64,000 nucleotides of DNA from Paenibacillus hunanensis. Its GTDB lineage: Bacteria; Bacillota; Bacilli; Paenibacillales; Paenibacillaceae. The stretch's first letter is position 1. Each line of letters begins with the position of its first letter. Positions 1 through 8,766 of this stretch are shown piece by piece. The notes under the pieces are model-generated. The model was given only the letters and a program-made list of their open reading frames with translations. It had not been told where the DNA came from and ran no database searches. Where the stretch lies: positions 248,001 through 312,000 of the forward strand of contig NZ_BMMB01000005.1 of NCBI RefSeq assembly GCF_014645615.1, written 5' to 3'. A program made the translations under genes and the position numbers.

Positions 1-845
1 ATTTCTTCATTTTGTGCTTCCATCTCATCGTTTTGCTGCTCCATCTGCTGCAAGCTATATTCATTCTGTTGCTGACGCTCGCGCAGTTGATCAGACATAT
101 GATTGATCCCGCCGATCAGGCTCGTAATCTCATCATTAGAAGTGCGCTCCTCTACATGCAAATATTCGCCATGACTAATCCGTCGTACCGCAGACTCCAG
201 TTCGACCACAGGACGGATCATCGACTCGCGCAAATACCGCACCAGCAGTAACGCAGCAACCAGACCTAAAATGATAAAGACGAGCGGAATGAACAGGACG
301 ATCGAGTTCAGCCGCTGGCTTTGCTTCATTAATTGATTCACCTGAGCACGTTCATTATTAATTAGTTCATCCAGCTGGCTATTCACCGATTGGACAAGAG
401 CGGTTGTAACATTACGGGATGTGCTCTCGATCTGATCCTGCTTCCCCTGCTGCTTATAGCTTTCGATCAGTGGAAAATAACTGAAATATTCGCGGCTTTG
501 TCGATCTAGCTCTGCGAGTGCACTTACATTCTCCTGATCGTTAACCGACTGGGCACGGTACTGGCTCAGATCTTGCAGAAAGCGATCTCGATCTGACTCT
601 GCCTGCACCTGAAATGTTCCCACACTAAAAGCAAGATATGCTCGGAAATTCGACACCGCCGAGCGATACGATTCGTCGATCATTTGCAAGCGATTCTGTT
701 GATCCAGATGCTGATTAATTTCGGTATTGATATCCGTTACCTGTTGCTTGAATGCCCATTCCACCGCAAAGATAATCAAGCCAAAGATCAAAAAGGCAAT
801 GATTGTCCAACGGGTCACACGCCGGGTCAAACCGCCATTTGGCAT
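1..845 (-). CDS. HAMP-domain sensor protein, probably a (hybrid) histidine kinase; partial
   Basis: Only the N-terminal 281 residues are visible; the gene runs off the left edge. A first membrane segment lies at about residues 13-32, followed by an extracytoplasmic helical region (33-180) resembling four-helix/CHASE3 sensors, a second membrane segment at 181-203, a HAMP domain at about 202-255 and then a Gln/Glu-rich coiled coil (QQMEQQNDEMEAQNEE) of the kind that leads into kinase or hybrid-kinase modules in Paenibacillus. Its ATG overlaps the TGA of the upstream response regulator (TGATG), so the two are translationally coupled. The output domain is outside the window; histidine kinase is inferred, and a methyl-accepting or GGDEF output is possible. 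Confidence 0.7.
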   Translation of the reverse strand, partial: MPNGGLTRRVTRWTIIAFLIFGLIIFAVEWAFKQQVTDINTEINQHLDQQNRLQMIDESYRSAVSNFRAYLAFSVGTFQVQAESDRDRFLQDLSQYRAQSVNDQENVSALAELDRQSREYFSYFPLIESYKQQGKQDQIESTSRNVTTALVQSVNSQLDELINNERAQVNQLMKQSQRLNSIVLFIPLVFIILGLVAALLLVRYLRESMIRPVVELESAVRRISHGEYLHVEERTSNDEITSLIGGINHMSDQLRERQQQNEYSLQQMEQQNDEMEAQNEE

Positions 846-1228
846 CAGGCGTCCTCCCTTTCAAGCAGCTCCTCGGCTGCATCGATCAAGGCAAGCGGAC
901 TGAACGGCTTGGACATGAATAAGGTCACCCCTGCCTGCTCGGCACGTAAACGATCCTGCTCCTGTGCCTTTGCAGTCAATAGAATGACAGGCTTGCCTGC
1001 ATTCGCATTCCCGCTCGCGCGCAGCCATTCACACACCTCAATGCCTGTTGCCTCCGGCATCATGTAATCAAGCACGACCAGATCATATTCCTGCTGGGCT
1101 AGACGATCCTTCGCCAGCTGTCCATCCTCTGCCTCGGTCATCACGTACCCTTCATCCTCAAGCGTCTCCATCAGTAAAAAACGTAGTGCTGGTTCATCCT
1201 CAGCAATCAAAATCTTTTTCTCTGTCAT
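845..1228 (-). CDS. Single-domain response regulator
   Basis: This is a 127-residue receiver domain with no output domain. The conserved acidic pair is at E10/D11 (ILIAEDE), the phosphoacceptor is D54 (VVLDYMMP), and T85 and K107 (MSKPF) complete the active site. I chose the ATG at 1228 because AGGAGG lies just upstream; an upstream in-frame start at 1300 would add residues unrelated to the fold. It is the first gene of a pair with the HAMP sensor that follows with overlapping stop/start codons. Stand-alone receivers like this usually pass phosphate to another protein or act through protein binding; the specific signal is unknown. Confidence 0.88.
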   Translation of the reverse strand: MTEKKILIAEDEPALRFLLMETLEDEGYVMTEAEDGQLAKDRLAQQEYDLVVLDYMMPEATGIEVCEWLRASGNANAGKPVILLTAKAQEQDRLRAEQAGVTLFMSKPFSPLALIDAAEELLEREDA

Positions 1229-1329
1229 CCTTTTGCCTCCTGTATCCGTCAATATGCGCCATGCTATGTATAGTGAGGCGACCGAGACAGCCCCTATCAC
1301 ATCTGGCGCTTCCGCAAATCCTGTTCTTT

Positions 1330-1758
1330 TAACATAATATTGAAATTATTTAAAACAATAACAATTGTATATTACCACAATCATCGACATTCTGAATAAA
1401 TCAGAATAGCATCGATTCCAGCACTCCGTATCGTATAGGATGAACTCGAATACAATGATCCACTAAGGCGATGAGGTAGCAATACATACAGAAACAGAGT
1501 AGCCCAATAGCTAATTATTGATAATTATCGGCAAATGATTTCCATTCGCAAATAGTACATCATTCTTATCTGTAAAATGGCACTACCGCTGCGTGTTAGC
1601 TTCAATCCTTATTCGTACAAGTCGAACAGATGGATGACTGAACTGAGCAGGGCGACGAGCAAAATAGACGCTTTTGCAAAATATACAAATTTTAAGCGTT
1701 ACGCAGGATGCGGAAAAGAATGGATATGGTATACTACATATGTAGTTGAATTCACATT
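1330..1758. other. Intergenic stretch without a supported gene
   Basis: About 430 bases, AT-rich near 1330-1380, probably holding the promoters of the leftward regulator pair and the rightward ccdC gene. A short reading frame at 1577-1816 has no ribosome binding site and overlaps the ccdC start, so it is not called. Confidence 0.5.
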
Positions 1759-1782
1759 GTGGAGAGGGGTTTTACCGCGATT

Positions 1783-2283
1783 ATGCTTCAATTCAGTCCC
1801 TCCTTTTTACAAATAGGCTCGACTGTCGGACTGCTTGTTATCGCTCTGACTGCGATTCTGGTGCGCTCGCGTACCAATCATAGACCGGTTAATGCCAAAA
1901 AAATTCTGATTCCGCCACTCGGTATGAGCACAGGCTTTTTCATGTTTGTGGTGCCGGACTTCCGCGTATCATGGATGTGGGCAGTAGGTGCATTTCTGGT
2001 CGGCTGGTTTATTTTCTCGTATCCGCTCATTCGGGGCACACGCTTCGAGCACAATGGCACGGATGTAGTCGTTCAGCGCTCCAAAAGCTTTCTATTCATT
2101 CTGCTCGGACTGCTGCTGATTCGTCTGCTGCTACACCGTTTTATCGAGCATTATATTACTATTCCGCAGACAGCGGGTGTGTTCTTCATCCTTGCCTTCG
2201 GAACCTTGCTACACTGGCGCCTCGATATGTATCGTAAATATCGCGCCATCCGTGAAAAGGTGGAATCCGGTTCATCCGTCTGA
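1783..2283 (+). CDS. ccdC: CcdC-family (DUF1453) membrane protein
   Basis: A 166-residue integral membrane protein with about five hydrophobic segments separated by short basic loops (for example RSRTNHRPVNAKK after the first). Pattern and length match CcdC, which in Bacillus lies beside cytochrome c maturation genes but is not itself essential for that process; its exact role is not settled. I prefer the ATG at 1783, although a GTG at 1759 is in frame; the GGAGAGGGG at 1761-1769 is rather far (about 13-15 nt) from the ATG, so the start is uncertain. It is monocistronic, followed by a large cruciform terminator. No cytochrome c genes are adjacent here. Confidence 0.75.
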   Translation: MLQFSPSFLQIGSTVGLLVIALTAILVRSRTNHRPVNAKKILIPPLGMSTGFFMFVVPDFRVSWMWAVGAFLVGWFIFSYPLIRGTRFEHNGTDVVVQRSKSFLFILLGLLLIRLLLHRFIEHYITIPQTAGVFFILAFGTLLHWRLDMYRKYRAIREKVESGSSV

Positions 2284-2331
2284 TTCCATCAGGATATCGG
2301 ACATATCACGCGTCTGTACTGTATATACAAC

Positions 2332-2417
2332 AAAAGCTAAAGTCTCTTTTCGACTTATGTAATACTGCTCTAATGATGAGTGCAGTATTCCACAGTCGAG
2401 AAGGCTTTAGCTTTTTT
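2332..2417 (+). terminator. Three-tier hairpin terminator after ccdC
   Basis: Nested stems AAAAGCTAAAG/CTTTAGCTTTT, TCGACT/AGTCGA and AATACTGC/GCAGTATT fold into one long hairpin ending in a T run at 2411-2417. Confidence 0.85.
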
Positions 2418-2622
2418 GCTGTGATGCTGAACTATTTAGTGCTATAGCGTTATAGAAAGAAAAGTTGAGAAGCTCAAGCGAGTCCTCACGTTCCTACTGG
2501 TATCCTGTAATAGGGCTGTACAGCATCCATATCAGCTATCCAACTACTCTGGAAAATATAGCACAAAGAAGCAACCTGGATACCCTTGAAACCTACCTAC
2601 TGTGCGATGAGAACGGACTGAA

Positions 2623-3648
2623 TTAATTCTCTTCATCCTCTGCTACACGCACAAGCTGTTTACCCAGATTCTCACCGCTGAATAGCCCGATAAATGCTTC
2701 AGGAATATTATCAAAGCCGTCGATAATATTTTCACGGTATTTCAAGCGTCCTTCGCGTACCCATTGTCCCAGCTCACGCAGTCCTTCTTCTTGCTCAGCA
2801 GCGTAGTCGCCCACGAGGAAGCCTTTGAGCAGGACGGTTCGTGTGAGCAGCATCGGTAGGATACGTGGCCCAAGCTCTGGTTTTTCCTGATTGTACAGCG
2901 AGATTTGTCCACACAGCGGAATACGTGCATTGCGATTCAATAACGGAATGACCGCATCGGTAATATCACCACCGACATTATCAAAATACACATCAATCCC
3001 ATCCGGGCATGCGCGCTCCAGCGCTTCGGCTAGCGGCTGATCGGTTTTGTAATTGATCACTTCATCGAAGCCCAGCTCTTCCTTGAGGTAGCGATTTTTC
3101 TCATCTGATCCAGAAATACCGATGACGCGCGCGCCTTTGATTTTACCGATCTGTCCAACGATCATTCCAACCGCACCACCTGCACCGGACACCACCAGTG
3201 TCTCACCAGGCTGCGGATTACCAATACGCAGTGTGCCAAAATAGGCGGTCAAGCCCGTCATACCGAGCACGCCAAGCGCTGTTGTGATCGGCGCTAGCTC
3301 CGGATCGATGCGGCGACAAGCCTTGCTGTCTATGATGCCATACCGCTGCCAGCCCCAGCCACCAGCGACGATATCGCCTTCCTTAAATCCATCGGCACGG
3401 CTATGCAGCACACGACCGATCGAGCCACCTGTGATCGGCTCGCCAATCGCATACGGTGCTGAATACGACTTCGCATCCTTCATCCGACCGCGCATGTACG
3501 GGTCAACGGACACATATAGTGTTTTTACGAGTAGCTGTCCATCCTCGGGCATATTGAGTTCTTCTTTTTTCACTGTAAAATGCTCCAGCGCTGGTGTGCC
3601 TGCTGGGCGACTTGCTAGTGCGAAGTATTCATTCATTTGTTCTGCCAT
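2623..3648 (-). CDS. yfmJ: NADP-dependent medium-chain oxidoreductase (YfmJ/CurA type)
   Basis: A 341-residue zinc-independent MDR family enzyme. It has the N-terminal GroES-like fold with the YVSVDPYMRGRM segment typical of the 2-alkenal/prostaglandin reductase branch, and a Rossmann motif VVSGAGGAVGMIVGQIG near residue 155. Members reduce alpha,beta-unsaturated aldehydes and ketones with NADPH in the cytosol, which suggests detoxification of reactive carbonyls; the real substrate cannot be read from sequence. The ATG at 3648 is preceded by GAGGAGG at ideal spacing; a longer frame upstream is non-coding in character. Monocistronic; its closest known relative appears to be Bacillus YfmJ, and YfmO/YfmP homologues lie 3 kb away here. 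Confidence 0.85.
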   Translation of the reverse strand: MAEQMNEYFALASRPAGTPALEHFTVKKEELNMPEDGQLLVKTLYVSVDPYMRGRMKDAKSYSAPYAIGEPITGGSIGRVLHSRADGFKEGDIVAGGWGWQRYGIIDSKACRRIDPELAPITTALGVLGMTGLTAYFGTLRIGNPQPGETLVVSGAGGAVGMIVGQIGKIKGARVIGISGSDEKNRYLKEELGFDEVINYKTDQPLAEALERACPDGIDVYFDNVGGDITDAVIPLLNRNARIPLCGQISLYNQEKPELGPRILPMLLTRTVLLKGFLVGDYAAEQEEGLRELGQWVREGRLKYRENIIDGFDNIPEAFIGLFSGENLGKQLVRVAEDEEN

Positions 3649-3920
3649 ATTATATTCCTCCTCATATCTTCGATCATTGCAATACGAATGATTGCATGTA
3701 GGATTGAAGTACATACACGAATGAAAGTGCCACTGGTGCATGCACGGTAGCTCACGTTATTATTTACCCCAATCGCCACATCTTATGACACCTGTATTCC
3801 AATCCTAACTCTGCGCTGTCTGTAATCCACTACACACTATTATATATTTATATTTACATATAGTGTGATATAGTCCATTAAATACTTACAAAGAGTTAAC
3901 TTATATAACACATTTAGCAG

Positions 3921-3977
3921 TTACACCTGAATAAAAAGCATGTATAATGTCAATTGTGGAATGTATTTTAACATTCC
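3921..3977 (+). promoter_or_regulatory. Candidate ldh promoter and downstream inverted repeat
   Basis: TTACAC (3921-3926), 16 bp, then TATAAT (3943-3948). Just after the predicted start site lies a perfect inverted repeat GGAATGT-N6-ACATTCC (3958-3977), well placed to be an operator or a 5' stem-loop. It does not match the Rex consensus. Confidence 0.5.
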
Positions 3978-4092
3978 TTATTGTTGATGCTGTCGAATGT
4001 GAGATGAATGATTAGGACGCTAGCCGTTGTTTATACGTTGTCTGTATGAAGGAATGCTTGCGTCATATTTATAAAGAGTGGAGGCTGTGCAT

Positions 4093-5049
4093 TTGGGTAG
4101 AAAGAACAGAAAAGTAGCCATTGTTGGAGTCGGTATGGTCGGAGCAGGTTGTGCGTATTCGATGATCAATCAGTCCATTGCCGATGAGATTATGATGGTT
4201 GGACGGACACATGAGAAGGCAGTCGCTCAGGCACTCGACCTGTCACACTGCATGGACTTTACCTCACATCGTACCAAGGTATATGCTGGTTCGCTGGAGG
4301 ATTGTGGTGATATGGATATCGTTATCATTACAGCAGGTGCGAATCCGAAGCCAGGCCAGGATCGCATGACCGTATTGCATGAGGCAGCAGCGATTACGAA
4401 GGACATTATCGATCCGATCATGGCGAGCGGATTTGACGGAGTCTTTATCATTGCAGCGAATCCGGTCGATGTGGTGACCTATCTAACCTGGCAATTTTCC
4501 GGTCTACCACGTGGACGCGTGATTGGTACAGGTACATCGATTGACTCCTCTCGTTTGAAAACGATTCTGTCTGACGTCTTCTCCATCGACCCGCGTAGCG
4601 TACACGGCTATGTACTGGGTGAGCATGGCGAATCCCAATTTGTTGCATGGTCGCACGTAACGATCGGCGGTAAACCACTACTGCATATTTTAGAACAGCA
4701 TGCTGAGCGTTTCCCTGAACTAAGCATGGAAGACGTAGCACTCAAAACGCGTGATGCAGGCTGGGAAATTTTCCTCCGTAAAGGTCATACCCAGTTTGGT
4801 ATTGGCAATGCACTCGCCCACATCGCTCGCTCTATTTTGTACGATGAGCATCGGATTATTGCTGTGTCTGCGATTCTAGATGGCGAATATGGACAGCAAG
4901 ATGTATGTACAGGCGTGCCAGCGATCATTAGTGGAAATGGTATTGAAGAGCTGATTGAGCTACGCTTGAATGAAGAAGAACAAAAGCAGCTGGAGCATTC
5001 CTGTACGGTGATTCGTACCGCGATTGAGCAGGTACAGGTGACGGTGTAA
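4093..5049 (+). CDS. ldh: L-lactate dehydrogenase
   Basis: A 318-residue NAD-dependent enzyme interconverting pyruvate and L-lactate, used to re-oxidise NADH during fermentation. Visible motifs are the nucleotide-binding [18 protein letters not shown] (the Gln marks lactate rather than malate specificity), NPVDV, the [12 protein letters not shown] signature and the catalytic His in GEHGES. I place the start at the TTG at 4093, eight bases after GGAGG; GTG at 4078 overlaps that Shine-Dalgarno and is less likely. The gene stands alone with its own promoter and two terminators. Length is normal for the family. Confidence 0.93.
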   Translation: MGRKNRKVAIVGVGMVGAGCAYSMINQSIADEIMMVGRTHEKAVAQALDLSHCMDFTSHRTKVYAGSLEDCGDMDIVIITAGANPKPGQDRMTVLHEAAAITKDIIDPIMASGFDGVFIIAANPVDVVTYLTWQFSGLPRGRVIGTGTSIDSSRLKTILSDVFSIDPRSVHGYVLGEHGESQFVAWSHVTIGGKPLLHILEQHAERFPELSMEDVALKTRDAGWEIFLRKGHTQFGIGNALAHIARSILYDEHRIIAVSAILDGEYGQQDVCTGVPAIISGNGIEELIELRLNEEEQKQLEHSCTVIRTAIEQVQVTV

Positions 5050-5245
5050 ACGATGCAGACAAGCGTGGAAATAGTGAATTGTATGCATTAGAGTGGTTTG
5101 GATGGTTTCCGTAGTATGAAGTAAACTATCAGCCTGGTATAACGAAGTATAATGCTGGTTGCTACCCGCCTATCTAATCGAATGGACGTTATATTACGAG
5201 CATTTTATAGGTTTTGTCTATGAACTTATAGGCTAATATGAATAA

Positions 5246-5290
5246 GCAGCAAGGAAGAGCTTGCTTTATGTAGCACATCTTCCTTGCTGC
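5246..5290 (+). terminator. Hairpin downstream of ldh
   Basis: Perfect 13-bp stem GCAGCAAGGAAGA/TCTTCCTTGCTGC with a 19-nt loop about 200 bases after the ldh stop. The T run is weak. Confidence 0.6.
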
Positions 5291-5361
5291 ATTTGTATAT
5301 GACTTCAATAATAAGAACCTTAAAATAGACTACGCTCTACTTTTATCTCTATTTTCAAAAT

Positions 5362-5406
5362 AAAAGCCAATTCTATGTATTTCCTTCATAGTATTGGCTT
5401 TTTTAT
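5362..5406. terminator. Bidirectional terminator between ldh and uspA
   Basis: AAAAGCCAATtCTATG pairs with CATAGtATTGGCTTTT across a short loop; T runs on both strands would serve both convergent genes. Confidence 0.8.
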
Positions 5407-5506
5407 TAAACATCTAAAGGTCACTTATCGCCTGGCTTCCTATTTGTACAATATGCTCTCTACAGTATGATCCGCAATTAGATGTACCTCGTAGCATCTT
5501 GCCCGT

Positions 5507-5953
5507 TTATTTCACCGTTAGCACCGGACACTCTGCATGCTGAATCACCTTATGACTCACACTGCCAAGAAACAGCTCGGATACGGTACTCATTCCGCGC
5601 GTACCCATGACGATCAGGTCGATATTCTGCTCCTTCGCGGTATCACAGATTACGGTTGCTGGATCACCTGTATGGTAACGTACATCGTAAGCAACACCGG
5701 TTGTATCCAGATATTGACGATACGGCTCGGTCATCTCACGTCCTTCTTCGTCCAGACGTATACCTACATCGACACCAAGCGGTGGTTCCGCAACCATCAT
5801 CGTTGGATTCACATGCAGCACCGTCAAATGCGGTGCGGTCTGTAACGATTGTGCCAGCTTAACCGCATGCTCTAATGCACGCTGTGCATGTTCAGAGCCA
5901 TCCACTGCGACCAGTATACGCCCATACGCTGAATTACCATGTAGTTCTGACAT
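5507..5953 (-). CDS. Universal stress protein, UspA family
   Basis: A 148-residue cytosolic protein with the Usp alpha/beta fold. The N-terminal strand ILVAVDGSEHAQRAL and the C-terminal ATP-binding motif G-x2-G-x9-GS (GTRGMSTVSELFLGSVS) are intact, so this is an ATP-binding member. Such proteins accumulate under starvation and stress; the direct biochemical role is usually unknown. The ATG follows GGAGGAAAAGAAC. Monocistronic and convergent with ldh. Confidence 0.9.
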   Translation of the reverse strand: MSELHGNSAYGRILVAVDGSEHAQRALEHAVKLAQSLQTAPHLTVLHVNPTMMVAEPPLGVDVGIRLDEEGREMTEPYRQYLDTTGVAYDVRYHTGDPATVICDTAKEQNIDLIVMGTRGMSTVSELFLGSVSHKVIQHAECPVLTVK

Positions 5954-6109
5954 GTTCTTTTCCTCCAGTATGTGTAGAATTTGTACGCAGCAGACGCAAC
6001 TTGTTTATCCCTGTAATGAACAAAAGAAGCCGAAGTTAACGTCTACTTACGCAAACAGCTCAAGATTACTCAGCAAAGGTAAAGGCTACGGCTTGTATTC
6101 ATTCCAGCA

Positions 6110-7324
6110 TTAATGTCCGTGCGATACGTCAATATCTGCCAGATGACGACGACGAACGATCAGCACAACAACAGCGATCAGTACCATCGCGCCACCGAAG
6201 TAAAATGGTGTTGCTGAGTTGTACCATTCTGCCAGCTTACCCGCGAGGAATGGCGATACCGCACCACCAAGGAAGCGGACAAAGCTGTAGGCTGCGGAAG
6301 CAACCGAACGTTCCACCGGTGCCGATTCCATAACCGCTGTCGTGATCAATGTGTTATTAATACCGAGGAAAATACCAGCCACGATAACGCCGATAATGAC
6401 CAGTACAGGTGAACCAAATGCTGCGCCCAGACCCATAAACACCAGATCCAGTGCGAATAAAGTCAGCATAACGCCCATCGAGCCTGCCAGATTAAAGCGT
6501 GCTTGCAGCTTCGGTGCGACGAATACGGAAGTGATCGCCAGCAAAATACCCCAGCCAAAGAATACATAACCAAGACCGTGCTCATCCAATCCCATTACAT
6601 AAGGAGAATAAGCCATCAGGGTAAAGAAACCAAAGTTATATAAAAATGCGACAATCGCGAGTGTTTTCAATGCAGGGAATTTCAATGCTTTAAATGGATC
6701 GGCAAGCGAGCTGCGTGTTTTTGGTTTTGGAATTTTAGGCAGCATCACTAAGATAAATACAAATCCGATCAGCATCAGTACACTAACGCCGAAGAACGGG
6801 CCACGCCACGAGATCGAACCGAGCTCACCACCAAGCAGTGGGCCAACGGAAATACCAAGACCCAGTGCCGCTTCGTACAAAATAATCGCTTTGGCTGTAC
6901 CGGAAGTGGACAGACCAACAATTGCGGACAATGCAGTCGCGATAAAGAGGGCATTACCCAGACCCCAACCACCACGGAAGCCAACGATTTGACCGATCGT
7001 ATCAGACATACCGCCAAGTCCAGCAAAAATAATGATCAGGACAACGCCGCTAAGCAGCGTCCATTTTATACCAATCCGGCTCGATACAAAGCCGGTAATC
7101 AGCATCGCCAGACCTGTTACAAGGTTGTAGCTGGTGAATAGCAGCGATACCTGACTGGGTGTTGCATGAAGCTGATTCGCAATCGCTGGTAAGATCGGGT
7201 CTACCAGTCCAAGACCCATAAATGAAATGACACAGGCAAAGGCAACTGCCCAGACTGCTTTCGGCTGAGATAATAATCCGCCTTGCTTAGGCAGCTCTTT
7301 GACTGAAGCTGTTTTTGTACTCAT
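6110..7324 (-). CDS. yfmO: MFS drug efflux transporter, YfmO-like
   Basis: A 404-residue proton-coupled exporter with 12 predicted membrane helices. The segment after helix 2 (SSRIGIKWTLLSG) corresponds to the MFS loop 2-3 signature, and GLGISVGPLLGGELGS in helix 5 is the drug/H+ antiporter motif C. N-terminal sequence around VDPILPAIANQL resembles Bacillus YfmO. The ATG follows GGGAGGAACCTGCAAC. It lies 182 bases downstream of a MerR regulator on the same strand, the same pairing as yfmP-yfmO in Bacillus subtilis, which suggests MerR-controlled efflux of a toxic organic compound. Substrate unknown. Confidence 0.85.
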   Translation of the reverse strand: MSTKTASVKELPKQGGLLSQPKAVWAVAFACVISFMGLGLVDPILPAIANQLHATPSQVSLLFTSYNLVTGLAMLITGFVSSRIGIKWTLLSGVVLIIIFAGLGGMSDTIGQIVGFRGGWGLGNALFIATALSAIVGLSTSGTAKAIILYEAALGLGISVGPLLGGELGSISWRGPFFGVSVLMLIGFVFILVMLPKIPKPKTRSSLADPFKALKFPALKTLAIVAFLYNFGFFTLMAYSPYVMGLDEHGLGYVFFGWGILLAITSVFVAPKLQARFNLAGSMGVMLTLFALDLVFMGLGAAFGSPVLVIIGVIVAGIFLGINNTLITTAVMESAPVERSVASAAYSFVRFLGGAVSPFLAGKLAEWYNSATPFYFGGAMVLIAVVVLIVRRRHLADIDVSHGH

Positions 7325-7406
7325 GTTGCAGGTTCCTCCCTTATATGTTGCTCTCTATTTATTAAATTTCAATTATTGTTGGATCAAGCAAAACCTTGCC
7401 TGACAA

Positions 7407-7433
7407 CATGCCGGTCATTGGTTTGCCGGCATG
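7407..7433 (-). other. Inverted repeat between yfmP and yfmO
   Basis: CATGCCGG (7407-7414) and CCGGCATG (7426-7433) form a perfect 8-bp stem with an 11-nt loop. There is no T run, so it may act as an mRNA stabiliser, weak attenuator or operator rather than a terminator. Confidence 0.5.
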
Positions 7434-7506
7434 CTGGATGATGTGGTCATGCATTCGATGTGAATTGGCCGCGTGTGCTCCTAGTGGGCTTCTATCTACA
7501 GATTAT

Positions 7507-7959
7507 TTAATGCTCTGCTTCTGCACGTTCCACCGACTGACGCCCCAGCCTCTCCATGCCTTCACGTACTTGCTGGCGTAGCTGCTCGGCTTCTTCCTTA
7601 AAGCTCTGAATCGTACGCATTTTGCTCTCCATCATATCGAGCTGCTTGCCCAGCGTGTCGTCAATCTCTTCCAGCTGACGTCTGCGCTCCTCCAGATCGG
7701 TAATACTGCGGTAACGCTCACGCTGTCCGGTGAGCATTTCAACCACCTCGATATACCGATGCAGCTCCTGCAAGGAAAAGCCAAGTACATCGCGCGCACT
7801 GATAATTTTTTTGAGCCGTTCGATATCCTCACGTGTGTACAGGCGAGTATTACCCTCGCTTCGCTGCGGGGACAGCAGACCAATCTCTTCATAGTACCGA
7901 ATCGTTCGCTTTGTCAGATTGCATTCGCTGGCAACCTCATCGATTTTGTACAATGTCAT
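7507..7959 (-). CDS. yfmP: MerR-family regulator, YfmP-like
   Basis: A 150-residue regulator: N-terminal winged helix-turn-helix (YKIDEVASECNLTKRTIRYY, then EEIGLLSP) followed by a long dimerisation coiled coil rich in Glu, Arg and Gln. It has no metal-binding cysteine cluster at the C-terminus, so it is a drug/organic-signal type rather than a metal sensor. The ATG at 7959 follows GGAGGGGTGACC; a GTG two codons earlier lies within that Shine-Dalgarno. It precedes the efflux pump and probably controls its own operon from the palindromic promoter at about 8009-8037. Confidence 0.88.
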   Translation of the reverse strand: MTLYKIDEVASECNLTKRTIRYYEEIGLLSPQRSEGNTRLYTREDIERLKKIISARDVLGFSLQELHRYIEVVEMLTGQRERYRSITDLEERRRQLEEIDDTLGKQLDMMESKMRTIQSFKEEAEQLRQQVREGMERLGRQSVERAEAEH

Positions 7960-8006
7960 GGTCACCCCTCCGTTTCATTATTTAAATAATTACATATCGT
8001 ATATGA

Positions 8007-8037
8007 ATATATTAAACCTATTTAACGTTAACGTCAA
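8007..8037 (-). promoter_or_regulatory. yfmP promoter with MerR-type palindrome
   Basis: Reading leftward, TTGACG (8037-8032) is followed by TAATAT at 17 bp or TATATT at 19 bp spacing. A near-perfect palindrome TTAACGTTAACGTCAA (8022-8037) overlaps the -35 and spacer. A long-spacer promoter with a dyad in the spacer is the classic MerR target. Confidence 0.6.
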
Positions 8038-8160
8038 CGTTATGAGAACGGTTTTTTGGAGTTTTTTGTGGGTTTTCAGAAAAAAAATGTGTTTTCTTAG
8101 GTGTGGGCGTGCATTCTCAGGGCACATTTTTAAAACTTGAATTCAATTGGCATGGTTTTA

Positions 8161-8325
8161 GCGCAATACGTTGGTGGTGCTGCAACCACTTCGGCAAGGA
8201 ATAAGGGGACGGACTCGGGTGGAGCCGCGGGAATCTACGGATTAGGATTAAATGTAGATTCCCGCCCCTCCAAAGTCGTCCTTTCCCCTTATTTCCTTGC
8301 CTTCGTTCTGTGCGGGTTGTGGTAT
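8161..8325. repeat. Large imperfect palindromic element, copy 1
   Basis: Core palindrome 8193-8301: GGCAAGGAATAAGGGGAC at the left pairs with the right arm ending CTTATTTCCTTGCC, and GGGAATCTAC pairs with GTAGATTCCC at the centre. The same element, in opposite orientation and with longer arms, occurs at 40606-40818; similarity extends into the flank at 8161-8192 (GCAACCACT). No transposase or coding potential. MITE-like or long-hairpin repeat. Confidence 0.85.
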
Positions 8326-8329
8326 TTTT

Positions 8330-8655
8330 TTATAATCTTCTACTTTTGAATGATTTGAGTGGCTTTTGATTTTAAAGGTTGGCTAGCTCTTAAAAAAAAT
8401 GCATAAAAGGACGTAAACATTAATATGGAATGTACATATGATTCTGAGGTGGGGGTACAACTAAAAAACTCCATTGGGGTGGAGGAAGCAGAGGGAAGGG
8501 AATTGGGTGATTGTTAGTGGAGGCTTGACTTCGATAGCGTTATAGCTGAAAAGTTGTATTTAAATGAGGGGCTGTACTTGTAAAGTTAGATGGGTCGTGG
8601 ATATAGTGATCTTTTGAGGTTATATATTTAGAGTTATACATTAAGATGACATACG
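8330..8655. other. Intergenic stretch without a supported gene
   Basis: AT-rich sequence between the palindromic element and the gnd terminator. I see no open reading frame with a ribosome binding site and no clear structure. Confidence 0.4.
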
Positions 8656-8660
8656 TACAA

Positions 8661-8710
8661 AAAAGAGCTGCACTTCCTGAATGGATCAGGTGTGCAGCTC
8701 TTTTGTTATA
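8661..8710 (-). terminator. Terminator of gnd
   Basis: AAAAGAGCTGCAC (8661-8673) pairs with GTGCAGCTCTTTT (8692-8704), with an inner CTGA/TCAG. The minus strand ends in a T run. Confidence 0.88.
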
Positions 8711-8766
8711 TTGTGGAGTGGAGGATAGTTTATCTGTCCACTTATTGTTCAAGTAATGACTTTAGC

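Noticed and set aside
3944..3990. Rex operator at ldh
   Set aside because: The inverted repeat there does not carry TTGTGA/TCACAA half-sites.
8137..8349. Small ORF across the palindromic element
   Set aside because: The peptide is read out of the inverted repeat; no ribosome binding site.
8540..8752. Minus-strand 70-codon frame after gnd
   Set aside because: It overlaps the gnd terminator hairpin and has no start signal.
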